Source: Actinobacteria bacterium UBA3086 (GTDB lineage: Bacteria; Actinomycetota; Coriobacteriia; Anaerosomatales; UBA3086). Taken from it: 8,047 nucleotides of DNA. The first letter of the stretch is position 1, and each line of letters opens with the position of its first letter. The DNA lies in the NCBI GenBank assembly GCA_002367305.1, contig DFBG01000046.1, positions 1 to 8,047 on the forward strand, read 5' to 3'. This document shows positions 1-6,724 of this stretch, piece by piece. The notes under the pieces were generated by a model. The model worked only from the letters and a program-made list of their open reading frames with translations. It was not told the origin of the DNA and made no database searches. Position numbers and translations under genes: made by a program.

Positions 1-2
1 AC

Positions 3-665
3 GCCAAGATCTATCTGGAGCCAGTGATCGACTGGGACAGCCTTTATGCGCAGCGCGTTCGCTGGACGCGCGGGCAACTCGAGGTCTGCGGCCTAAACGA
101 CAAGATGATCGGCTCGCAAGAACGCGGGAAGCTCAGTCGTATCGCGCTGCCCAAGATGCTCCTCTTCGATCACACGATGGCGTTCCCCCGCCTTATATGG
201 GCGCCGCTGATCCTCTCGTTCCCATTGATCGGCTACTCGTGGAACGTGATAATCCTCGCGCTTATCGGCATGTACATCTTCTATCTCGCCATTGAGATCA
301 TCAATACTCTCACGGTGTTCGCCATAGCCGACGACCATAGCCGCGAACGTATCGAGCACAGCGGGTGGACATTGCTGTTCATGCCCGCGTATCGCTTTGT
401 CGTGTTCCACTTCCGCTTCTCCGGATTCTTGGTGACGCTCACCGAGGAGCAAGAGTGGACGACGTCCGGGCCCATGAAGAGAACCGAACAGGACCTGAAC
501 CTGCTGCGCCTGCGTTCTATCAGACTCCTCGCGACGTTCGGCACATCGCTCTCGATGACAGCCCGAAGGTTGGACCGAGGAATCGCCTCTCTCCTGCTTT
601 CGATTCTCATGTCCGTCTCCGTTGCCGCAGTTTCCATCGTCCAATTCCTCAAGAAGCCTCAGTAG
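3..665 (+). CDS. Processive membrane glycosyltransferase, family 2 (C-terminal part; exosortase-G-associated type)
   Basis: This gene enters from the left edge. The reading frame is open from base 3, so the GTG at 24 is internal, and 220 residues plus a TAG stop are visible. The visible part opens with the hallmark of processive GT2 enzymes (cellulose/hyaluronan synthase type): a Q-x-x-R-W motif, here QRVRW, encoded at 51-65, followed by RGQLEV. The nucleotide-binding half with its DxD motif lies outside the window. About four membrane segments follow: PRLIWAPLIL..., VIILALIGMYIFYLAIEI..., a hydrophobic stretch around LLFMPAYRFVVFHFRF, and a C-terminal helix LLLSILMSVSVAAVSIV. The phrases DHTMAFPRLIW and FRFSGFLVTLTEEQEW, in that order, resemble what I recall of the TIGR03111 family, glycosyltransferases encoded beside exosortase G. 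That assignment is from memory. The expected role is transfer of sugars from a nucleotide sugar at the cytoplasmic membrane. It is followed after 14 bases by the GT-C fusion gene on the same strand, so the two are probably co-transcribed. Confidence 0.88.
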   Translation, partial: AKIYLEPVIDWDSLYAQRVRWTRGQLEVCGLNDKMIGSQERGKLSRIALPKMLLFDHTMAFPRLIWAPLILSFPLIGYSWNVIILALIGMYIFYLAIEIINTLTVFAIADDHSRERIEHSGWTLLFMPAYRFVVFHFRFSGFLVTLTEEQEWTTSGPMKRTEQDLNLLRLRSIRLLATFGTSLSMTARRLDRGIASLLLSILMSVSVAAVSIVQFLKKPQ

Positions 666-679
666 TTCTGGAACTCACT

Positions 680-3019
680 ATGACCGCAGAAGCCACACCA
701 GACACCCGCTTCTTCAACCTGTCTCGAGTTCTGACAGGGCTCATCGTGAGCGCCCTGCTCGCTATTCCGGTGGCCTATCGGGTCAGTCGTGCGATATTGG
801 CAGGCCCTGGATGGGACACCTACGCTTTTCTCGTGAACGCCGCCGAGTTCGCCGGCAAATCGGTCGGCTACACGGAGATGCATCGGCCCCCCATGCTCTC
901 AATGATTACCTCAATCCCCTTCCGGTTCGGATGGATGGACGATTCGACCATCCAGGTCGTCGACGGCATTATTTGGTGGATAGGACTTCTCGCGCTCTAC
1001 GCGATTCTCCGCCGCCGCTTCTCTGTCGGCCCTTCGTTCCTGGGTACCCTCGTTCTGTTGGGAATCGAGCCCGCTTGGTCGCTGCTGGGGCACGGCTACT
1101 CCGACCACCCCTCGATTGCGCTGAGCATCGTGGCAGCACTCCTGTTCATCAAAGCCACCGAGGATCATCCGGGGTGGTACGCGGCTGCAATCCCCATGCT
1201 TCTCACTGCAGCCCTCACTCGCTACGGGGCGCTGATCATGGTGTTTCCATTTCTCGTATGGATGTACTTCCGCGCATGTCCGATCAGGCATCATCGACAG
1301 ATTTTCACGGGTCTTGGCATCTCCGGCCTCATCTACCTACCGGCGGGCATCAACTTCGCAAGCGCATTCAATGATTTCCTACGCCCTCTGGCAACCGCAA
1401 GCGCCATCGCAGGCGGGGCCTTCGAGTCGACCGGTGCCACCGAGACAACGGGCTGGCACTTGTTGTACGTCCAGAGAATCCTCACCCTCATCGGACCCGA
1501 GAAAGTTGCCGTGGCAACCGCAGGCGTCCTCGGAGTCGCCTGCTTGGGTCTTGTTTACGGAGCACTCGCCCACTTGGCGAGTATGAGACCAGCATCCCTA
1601 CGCCGACTCGTCCTCCCGTTAGCGCTTGTGGGTATGGCGGCAATGGCCCAACTCAACGGCGGAATGGCCGTGCGGCAGGGCACGATCGTCCTGGCCGTGA
1701 TCGTGACGTGGCGAGTGCTCGGCAGCCGCGATGAGGACGGACGGGTATTGCCCCTCATGGCGCTCGACGCCATGATGCTGTCATGGCTTCTCGCCTACCT
1801 TGATGCGCACGGCCATATGACTACTCAGCTCCCGCGCTACTTCGTTACAATGGCCCCCAGCATGGCGTACTTCCTCGTTCGCGGATGGGGAATCTCCATT
1901 TCAGGGATTAGACTTTCGAGCCGACCTCAGGACGCGAGCTCCCCGGTGGTGGCACACGATCGATTCGTATCCGTGCTGGCTTGGGGCCTGCTCGGCATCA
2001 TGGTCGGTGGACTACTATGGCAACACGCTGACCTAGGCGGTCCCACCCCCGAGAAGGACAAGATCGTCATCGGCAGTGAGGTCACAGCTCAATGGCTGGC
2101 CGACCGGGATCTCTCCGATGACACGATCATCTACTCGGACACTTGGCCGGCAACGAGTTGGTATCTTGGCCGGGAAGCCAAACCGATGCCACACTTCACG
2201 GACTCCAGAGCCTACGAGAACGAACTCGAAAAGAATGAAGCGGACTACTTCGTCACCTTACGAAGTCGACGATTCGAGAACTTCGAACCGGTTTTCGCGG
2301 CCAACTCTGCCACAATCCTTCAGCGCATCAAGGCACCGTCCAACTCAAGACAGCAAGTACTCTACTTGGGAGATGGCTGGGAAACCTATGTTGAAATTCT
2401 CTGCGAATTCGACTTCGACTTGATCACAGACAGAAACCGCTACGCCATGGACGGCACCGCAATGCTTGATTCACTATCTGCCGCTGAACTCTCCGAGTAC
2501 GACGCTGTCGCCTTGTTCGGCGTCAAATGGAACGACTTTCCCGCAGGCGAAGCGGCCGTACGGGAGTATGTTTCGTCCGGAGGCACTTTGGTCGCGGATG
2601 CCTCTCGAAATCTCGACGGGCTGAGTTATCCACTGGTCGACACGATCTTCCTCGACACGATCATACGACGAGCCTCCGTACGCGCCGAAGCCAAGTTGAC
2701 CGTGAATGACGATTTTGCTGCGGCATATCGCGTGAGCAGAGAGATTTCGACATCCCCCTTCATGGATGAGACCGGCGGAGCCTGGTTCGGTGCGACCTAC
2801 GAGCCGCTTGCAGACTCGGGGGCCCGTCGCGTCCTCGCTCGTCTCGATGGCCGACCCGTGATCATCGAGCAGACAATGGGGAACGGCCGCATTCTATGGG
2901 TCGGCAGCAACCTGATATGGCACGCGTTCGTATATGAGAACGACTACGAGGCGGGTCTCGTTCGCGCCCTATTCGACGAAGTCCTTAATCCGCACAGCGC
3001 CATCGGGATTGAGGACTAG
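680..3019 (+). CDS. GT-C (ArnT/PMT-like) membrane glycosyltransferase fused to a C-terminal glutamine-amidotransferase-like domain
   Basis: 779 residues. Residues 1-450 hold about 12 hydrophobic segments. The first external loop has the GT-C arrangement: acidic D46 in GWDTY, then H68-R69-P70-P71. A second motif, S141-D142-H143-P144, starts another helix as in GT39/ArnT-like proteins. Enzymes of this class move a sugar from a polyprenyl-phosphate donor on the outer membrane face. Residues about 455-550 resemble the external domain that follows the helices in such proteins (Y485-S-D-T-W-P). From about 558 the protein changes character: VLYLGDGWE, then YDAVALFG (607-614) and YVSSGGTLVADAS (630-642), then a C-terminal GRILWVGSN. 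This is the alternating strand-helix pattern of class I glutamine-amidotransferase/ThuA-like folds. No Cys sits at the expected nucleophile site, so a binding role is likelier than amide hydrolysis. The frame is open back to 365, but that part lies inside the preceding gene in another frame. The ATG at 680 fits best, 14 bases after that gene's stop, with only a weak GGA ribosome site. The acceptor is unknown. Confidence 0.85.
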   Translation: MTAEATPDTRFFNLSRVLTGLIVSALLAIPVAYRVSRAILAGPGWDTYAFLVNAAEFAGKSVGYTEMHRPPMLSMITSIPFRFGWMDDSTIQVVDGIIWWIGLLALYAILRRRFSVGPSFLGTLVLLGIEPAWSLLGHGYSDHPSIALSIVAALLFIKATEDHPGWYAAAIPMLLTAALTRYGALIMVFPFLVWMYFRACPIRHHRQIFTGLGISGLIYLPAGINFASAFNDFLRPLATASAIAGGAFESTGATETTGWHLLYVQRILTLIGPEKVAVATAGVLGVACLGLVYGALAHLASMRPASLRRLVLPLALVGMAAMAQLNGGMAVRQGTIVLAVIVTWRVLGSRDEDGRVLPLMALDAMMLSWLLAYLDAHGHMTTQLPRYFVTMAPSMAYFLVRGWGISISGIRLSSRPQDASSPVVAHDRFVSVLAWGLLGIMVGGLLWQHADLGGPTPEKDKIVIGSEVTAQWLADRDLSDDTIIYSDTWPATSWYLGREAKPMPHFTDSRAYENELEKNEADYFVTLRSRRFENFEPVFAANSATILQRIKAPSNSRQQVLYLGDGWETYVEILCEFDFDLITDRNRYAMDGTAMLDSLSAAELSEYDAVALFGVKWNDFPAGEAAVREYVSSGGTLVADASRNLDGLSYPLVDTIFLDTIIRRASVRAEAKLTVNDDFAAAYRVSREISTSPFMDETGGAWFGATYEPLADSGARRVLARLDGRPVIIEQTMGNGRILWVGSNLIWHAFVYENDYEAGLVRALFDEVLNPHSAIGIED

Positions 3020-4188
3020 TTCCGGTCGTCCGACGTGAGGCTCCTCGCAAGAGAAAGTACATAGTCCATGTGGGTACGCCGATCCATCGTGCTCGCTTCG
3101 GCGATTCGAGAGAACCGAGGAGCCCTCTCTGCCTCCAATACACTCACAAGCCCCGCCTGTAGGCCATCGATATCATTGGGCGCTATGAGGACGCTATTCG
3201 GATCAGCCTCGATTATCCCGCGCACCGCCCCAACGTCTGTGGCAACGATCGGCACACCGACCGCAGCACCCTCCATCAAGCTCACCGGCAAACCCTCGGC
3301 ATAGCTCGGCAGGGTGAGCACATCGATTGCAGCCAGAAACTCCGGCAGATTCTCGTGTGCAACCGGACCGAGCACAACCACACGCCCCTCTGGCAACCCC
3401 CGGCTCGCTGCCAACTCGCCTATCGAATCGGACAACGGGCCCTTTCCGGCAAGCATCAGCACGACATTCGGGCGACGAATCAGAACGCCCGACAGTGCGT
3501 CCAGCAAATCGAGTACGCCTTTTTCTCGAGAGATGTTTCCGACGAAACCGATCACATCAGCATCCAGTGGAACTCCCAAAGACCGTCGGGCCCCGTCCCG
3601 ATCAGAGGGCCGAAAGAGCGTCAGATCAACACCCATGGGTGCAACATGTGTATGGGCTGCTCCCGCGCCAAGATCCTCGACTACGCGTTGTCGCAGCACC
3701 TCGCTCACACAGACCAGTTCGTCGGCCCCACGTACGGCACGGCCCGCAGCCATCCGTACCAGGCCCGCTCCCGATCGAGCAACATCCCCGCCGTGAACGA
3801 TCGTGATGAGCGGCACGTCTTCATGAAGGACAGCCATCGATGCAACCAGCCCTGTGGGCACCAGCCAGTGAGCGATCACTATGTCGGGCTGAAAGCGACG
3901 AATCGCCCTTCTCGTGGACATAACGCCAGATGCGACGTAGACCACCATTCGCGTCCTAGGGACCTTCGCGTACTCGGCAAGCAAACGTTGTCCGCTCGGG
4001 TATCGAAACCGTTCGACATCGATACCCTGCTCGTTATCACATAGTGCGCCCTCACGAAACACCCGTGGGGCCACGACATGAACCTCGTGCCCAGCGGCCG
4101 CCATCATCTGACAGTGGTCACGTACGAAGACGCCGTTGTACGGTGCATGCGGCGTTGGCCACGAGGATGAGACAACAAGAATTCTCAT
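3016..4188 (-). CDS. Glycosyltransferase family 4 (GT-B fold)
   Basis: 390 residues, the usual length for a GT4 enzyme. The N-terminus (MRILVVSSSWP, then GVFVRDHCQMMAAAGHEVHVV) is the acceptor-side Rossmann domain with its typical glycine-containing loop. HGGD at 132-135, PMGVD at 184-188, FVGNISREKG at 215-224 (Arg and Lys contacting the donor diphosphate) and AGKGP at 247-251 follow in the family's order. The E-x7-E motif is intact, with E298 and E306 in AEGLPVSLME. No membrane span or signal peptide is seen, so it acts in the cytoplasm or at the inner membrane face. It would add a sugar, with retention, from a nucleotide sugar to a growing lipid-linked glycan. Its ATG overlaps the flippase stop as ATGA, and GGAGGA lies 8 bases upstream, so translation is probably coupled to the flippase. 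The TAG stop overlaps the stop of the convergent GT-C gene within CTAG. Donor and acceptor cannot be read from the sequence. Confidence 0.93.
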   Translation of the reverse strand: MRILVVSSSWPTPHAPYNGVFVRDHCQMMAAAGHEVHVVAPRVFREGALCDNEQGIDVERFRYPSGQRLLAEYAKVPRTRMVVYVASGVMSTRRAIRRFQPDIVIAHWLVPTGLVASMAVLHEDVPLITIVHGGDVARSGAGLVRMAAGRAVRGADELVCVSEVLRQRVVEDLGAGAAHTHVAPMGVDLTLFRPSDRDGARRSLGVPLDADVIGFVGNISREKGVLDLLDALSGVLIRRPNVVLMLAGKGPLSDSIGELAASRGLPEGRVVVLGPVAHENLPEFLAAIDVLTLPSYAEGLPVSLMEGAAVGVPIVATDVGAVRGIIEADPNSVLIAPNDIDGLQAGLVSVLEAERAPRFSRIAEASTMDRRTHMDYVLSLARSLTSDDRN

Positions 4189-5477
4189 GTATGCCGTCCT
4201 CCAGCTCGCAGCAGCGCCTTGGCAAGCTGAAGAAGGCGCTCAACATCCTCCCTACAAGGCACAACCACCCGCCACGGCGAGATATCGGCCTCCCGGCGGA
4301 ACATCACGAGGGCGACGATCAGGGTGGCTGCGTAGACAATGCTCGACGCCGAAGCCGCGCCCACAATTCCGAACTGCGGCACCAGAAGAAGATAGAGAGC
4401 TAGCCCGCTGGCGGCGGAGCCCGCCAGCACAAGCGATGCCTGCCCCGGTCTGCCGAGGTTGCCCTGGTGATATTGAAGAACCAGGCGTGCCACACTCAGA
4501 CAGATCGCCCCAGGGAGAAGTACCCGCAGAGCAGCGACCGACTCCACAAAAGCAGGGCCGAAGAGCCACTGAACGAGCCAAGGGGCTGCCAAAAAGATGC
4601 CGATAGCGAGCGATCCCCCAACCAACACCATCATCCGACCACTGGCGGCAACGAGCGTGGCGGCATCGGTCTGTTTCGAGGACACCACATCAGGCATGAC
4701 GGCCCGCCCCATTGCATTGTCGATATGCCAAAGCGACTCGGTCATAGAGACAGCGACCGAGTACTGGCCAACGGCGGCATTACCAAACACCGCGTTGAGC
4801 ACGAGCATGTCGACTCGCAACAGAGCATAATTCGACAAGCTCCCACCGTACGCAGCCACACCGTATTTGAGAATGCGCAGGATCAACGATCCTGGTGTGC
4901 GTGCGGTGAAGCCCTGTCGCACAATCGATACAACCAGCACCCCTGTTGCGAGCGAGAGCACAACAACGGTATTTCCTGTCACGAGTGTCTCGATATCGCC
5001 GCCGATGACCGCGAGAACAGCAACCGCCACCCCCAGAGCGAGAACCGATTGGCCAAACTGGAAGGCCGCCGCGACAGCGAATCGACGACGTGCCGTCTTG
5101 ACCGTGATCCAAAACTGTATGAAGACGGCTCCTGGGAGAGAAGCCAGAGACACCGTGTAGACGCGATGTGACATTCCCTCGAAGAGCACTTGCCTCAACC
5201 ACGGCTCCAGAAGCAGCGCAACCGCGATGACTGCCCCACCGAGCAACGCCGCGCCGTATGCTGAGACCGCCAGCGCAGTCGGCTCGTCCATTTCACCCTT
5301 GCTCACGTGATATGTGAGCGATTTCGTCAGACCGACGTCCGCAAACAGGAACGCTATGCCGACGAGCAGCGCGCTGAGGGATAGAATGCCCTTCCCAGCT
5401 GGGCCGAGATAGCGCGCTGTGACGACCACAGTCGCCAAGCTCGCCGCAACCGCAACGAGACGGGGTGCCAACACCAA
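4185..5477 (-). CDS. Polysaccharide/lipid-linked oligosaccharide flippase (Wzx/MOP superfamily)
   Basis: 430 residues from a TTG at 5477-5475; the true N-terminus is probably a few codons longer. About 12 hydrophobic helices span the whole protein. Family-like features are ARYLGPAGKG after the first helix, FLFADVGLTKSLTYHVSKG near the second, a mid-protein RVDMLVLNAVFG...AVGQYSVAVSM, the GNLGRPGQA loop, and PQFGIVGAASASSI near the end. MOP exporters of this kind move undecaprenyl-linked oligosaccharides from the inner to the outer membrane face. No ATG is available in frame: the TGA at 5519-5517 is followed only by CTG (5501-5499), CTG (5480-5478), TTG (5477) and GTG (5474). Starting at the first CTG adds LSVARNSL, which matches the usual ARN-x-L opening of Wzx proteins and has GAGG 5 bases upstream. 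It overlaps the following GT4 gene by four bases and forms an operon with it. Confidence 0.9.
   Translation of the reverse strand: MVLAPRLVAVAASLATVVVTARYLGPAGKGILSLSALLVGIAFLFADVGLTKSLTYHVSKGEMDEPTALAVSAYGAALLGGAVIAVALLLEPWLRQVLFEGMSHRVYTVSLASLPGAVFIQFWITVKTARRRFAVAAAFQFGQSVLALGVAVAVLAVIGGDIETLVTGNTVVVLSLATGVLVVSIVRQGFTARTPGSLILRILKYGVAAYGGSLSNYALLRVDMLVLNAVFGNAAVGQYSVAVSMTESLWHIDNAMGRAVMPDVVSSKQTDAATLVAASGRMMVLVGGSLAIGIFLAAPWLVQWLFGPAFVESVAALRVLLPGAICLSVARLVLQYHQGNLGRPGQASLVLAGSAASGLALYLLLVPQFGIVGAASASSIVYAATLIVALVMFRREADISPWRVVVPCREDVERLLQLAKALLRAGGRHT
4197..4202 (-). promoter_or_regulatory. Ribosome binding site of the GT4 gene 3016-4188
   Basis: On the minus strand this reads GGAGGA, 8 bases before the ATG at 4188-4186, and lies inside the last codons of the flippase gene. 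It confirms the chosen start. With the 4-base ATGA overlap it suggests re-initiation by ribosomes finishing the flippase. Confidence 0.8.
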
Positions 5478-5504
5478 CAGGCTGTTGCGCGCGACGCTCA
5501 GATG

Positions 5505-5510
5505 CCCCTC
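5505..5510 (-). promoter_or_regulatory. Candidate ribosome binding site for an upstream CTG start of the flippase
   Basis: The minus strand reads GAGGGG here, followed by CAT and then CTG at 5501-5499. Its GAGG core is 5 bases from that CTG, an acceptable spacing. It is more than 25 bases from the TTG at 5477, which would be too far. This favours the rare CTG start, but there is no direct proof. Confidence 0.4.
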
Positions 5511-5518
5511 ACTCTCTC

Positions 5519-5524
5519 ACTGTA
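5519..5524 (-). promoter_or_regulatory. Possible -10 element for the flippase-GT4 operon
   Basis: The minus strand reads TACAGT, which fits the TAnnnT form. TTGACG at 5543-5538 is a fair -35 match, but only 13 bases separate the two, shorter than the usual 16-18. The element lies in the 128-base divergent gap between the flippase and the GT4 gene at 5606. Weak call. Confidence 0.25.
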
Positions 5525-5591
5525 CGAGAATCTCATCCGTCAAGACTCCGTCACCTACGTTCCTCGCAGAACCAACTAGGATAAGACTCCT

Positions 5592-5599
5592 GCTAGACT
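5592..5599 (+). promoter_or_regulatory. -10 element for a leaderless transcript of the GT4 gene 5606-6724
   Basis: TAGACT at 5594-5599 (TAnnnT, 4 of 6 matches to TATAAT) is preceded by TGC, giving an extended -10 element from 5591. It ends 6 bases before the ATG at 5606, so transcription would start at or next to the A of the start codon. No Shine-Dalgarno sequence precedes the ATG; the nearest AGG is about 25 bases away. No convincing -35 element is visible, as is common with extended -10 promoters. Leaderless genes of this layout are frequent in actinobacteria. Confidence 0.5.
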
Positions 5600-5605
5600 C
5601 TCAGA

Positions 5606-6724
5606 ATGCCAGATATTCTCACCAACGACGCGCATGTTATACAGGTCATCAACACGCTGGAGCCAGCCGGCGCCGAGCGAGTCGCAGTCGATCTCGCCCT
5701 TGCCTCCTGCGCTGCCGAACGGAAGACAAGCGTGTTCTCTTTGCATGGTGGGCCACTCCAGGCAGTACTTGAGGACGCCGGGATACCTATCCATCTCGGT
5801 GCAGCAGACGAGAACATCCTTGGCGCGGTCATGAGACTGGCCCGGCTCACGAAAGAACATCCCACCGTGATCGTTCACAGTCACTTAATACGCTCAAACC
5901 TCATAGCTCGTACGGCCTCGTTGATTGCCCGGCCAACTGCCCTGATTGAGACTCAGCATGACACATACAAGAGGCCATTGTGGGCTTCCGCGTATCGATA
6001 TGCGACCCGCGCACGCGTAAGTGCCACAGTCGCCTGCTCCCCGAGAGTTGCGGACTACGTCAATACCGTCATGCGCGTGCCGCAGGGTCGACTTCAGATC
6101 ATTGAGAATGGTGTGGATACTCAAACGTACTCTCAGGGTGCAGGTCCGTGGCACCGCCCCCCAGTCGTGGGCTCCATCGGAAGCCTACTCGAGGTCAAGC
6201 GCTACGACGTCCTGCTGAAAGCCTTTGCCGAGATACTCAAACACGACCGCCCAGTGAAGCTCATACTATTCGGTGAAGGGGCTGCCCGAACCTTACTTCA
6301 AACGCTGATTGAGGAACTCGGCATAGCACATGCAGTGTCCATGCCGGGGGTGGCGCTCGATGTCCCCGCAGCACTTCGAGAGCTCGATGTGTTCGTGCAG
6401 CCACACGTGCGATCCTCAGTGGGAATGTCCATCATGGAGGCCATGGCTGCAGCGAAACCGGTCATTATCGGTGTGGACGAGGGATTCATTCTCGCCCCGG
6501 CGGCCCCCACAGCAGCACTGTTCGAATCCGGCGATGTCGCAGAACTCTCCAGCTGCCTTGGGGAGCTGCTCTTGCATCCCGAAAAGGCTCGCCAAGTGGG
6601 TGAGCTCTCCCAAGATTGGGTCCGTTCCGAACGAACGAGCAAGGCCGCAGCAGCACGCTACCTCGACCTCTACGACGAGCTCACTCGGAAGAGTGCCCGT
6701 CGCTCTCGCCCTCAGGAATCATAG
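5606..6724 (+). CDS. Glycosyltransferase family 4 (GT-B fold) with altered E-x7-E motif
   Basis: 372 residues, full family length. The N-terminal domain opens with HVIQVINTLEPAGAERVAVDLA, the GGAE-type loop seen in many capsule and lipopolysaccharide GT4 enzymes (here AGAER). HSH at 91-93, TQHDT at 116-120, ACSPRVADY at 143-151, ENGVD at 167-171 and VGSIGSLLEVKRYDVLLKAF from 188 follow in canonical order; K198 is the expected diphosphate contact. LFGEGAA at 221-227 is also typical. In the donor-site motif only the second glutamate is kept: the segment is S270-S-V-G-M-S-I-M-E278, so Ser replaces the first Glu. The protein is soluble, without membrane spans. It probably adds a sugar to a lipid-linked glycan in the cytoplasm. 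It is divergent from the flippase operon and convergent with the GT2 gene, whose 3' end it overlaps by 44 bases. Transcription is probably leaderless (see 5592-5599). Sugar specificity is unknown. Confidence 0.92.
   Translation: MPDILTNDAHVIQVINTLEPAGAERVAVDLALASCAAERKTSVFSLHGGPLQAVLEDAGIPIHLGAADENILGAVMRLARLTKEHPTVIVHSHLIRSNLIARTASLIARPTALIETQHDTYKRPLWASAYRYATRARVSATVACSPRVADYVNTVMRVPQGRLQIIENGVDTQTYSQGAGPWHRPPVVGSIGSLLEVKRYDVLLKAFAEILKHDRPVKLILFGEGAARTLLQTLIEELGIAHAVSMPGVALDVPAALRELDVFVQPHVRSSVGMSIMEAMAAAKPVIIGVDEGFILAPAAPTAALFESGDVAELSSCLGELLLHPEKARQVGELSQDWVRSERTSKAAAARYLDLYDELTRKSARRSRPQES

Noticed and set aside
365..679. Upstream extension of the GT-C gene's reading frame to 365
   Set aside because: It lies entirely inside the GT2 gene in another frame, and its translation is Arg/Pro/His-rich without family character. 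The ATG at 680 starts a normal N-terminal region before the first membrane helix.
622..1374. Long plus-strand frame of 250 codons inside the GT-C gene
   Set aside because: It is a shadow frame: rich in Arg, Ser and His with no hydrophobic pattern, fully covered by a gene with clear motifs.
3010..3060. Transcription terminator between the convergent genes
   Set aside because: No GC-rich stem followed by a T-tract can be seen on either strand at this junction.
3314..4044. Several plus-strand frames of 159-229 codons opposite the GT4 gene
   Set aside because: They are antisense shadows of a strongly supported GT4 gene, with low-complexity Arg/Ser/Pro-rich or His-rich translations and no ribosome sites of note.
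4467..5171. 234-codon plus-strand frame opposite the flippase gene
   Set aside because: The translation is highly polar (Arg, His, Asn, Asp) as expected for the complement of a membrane-protein gene. It has no family resemblance.
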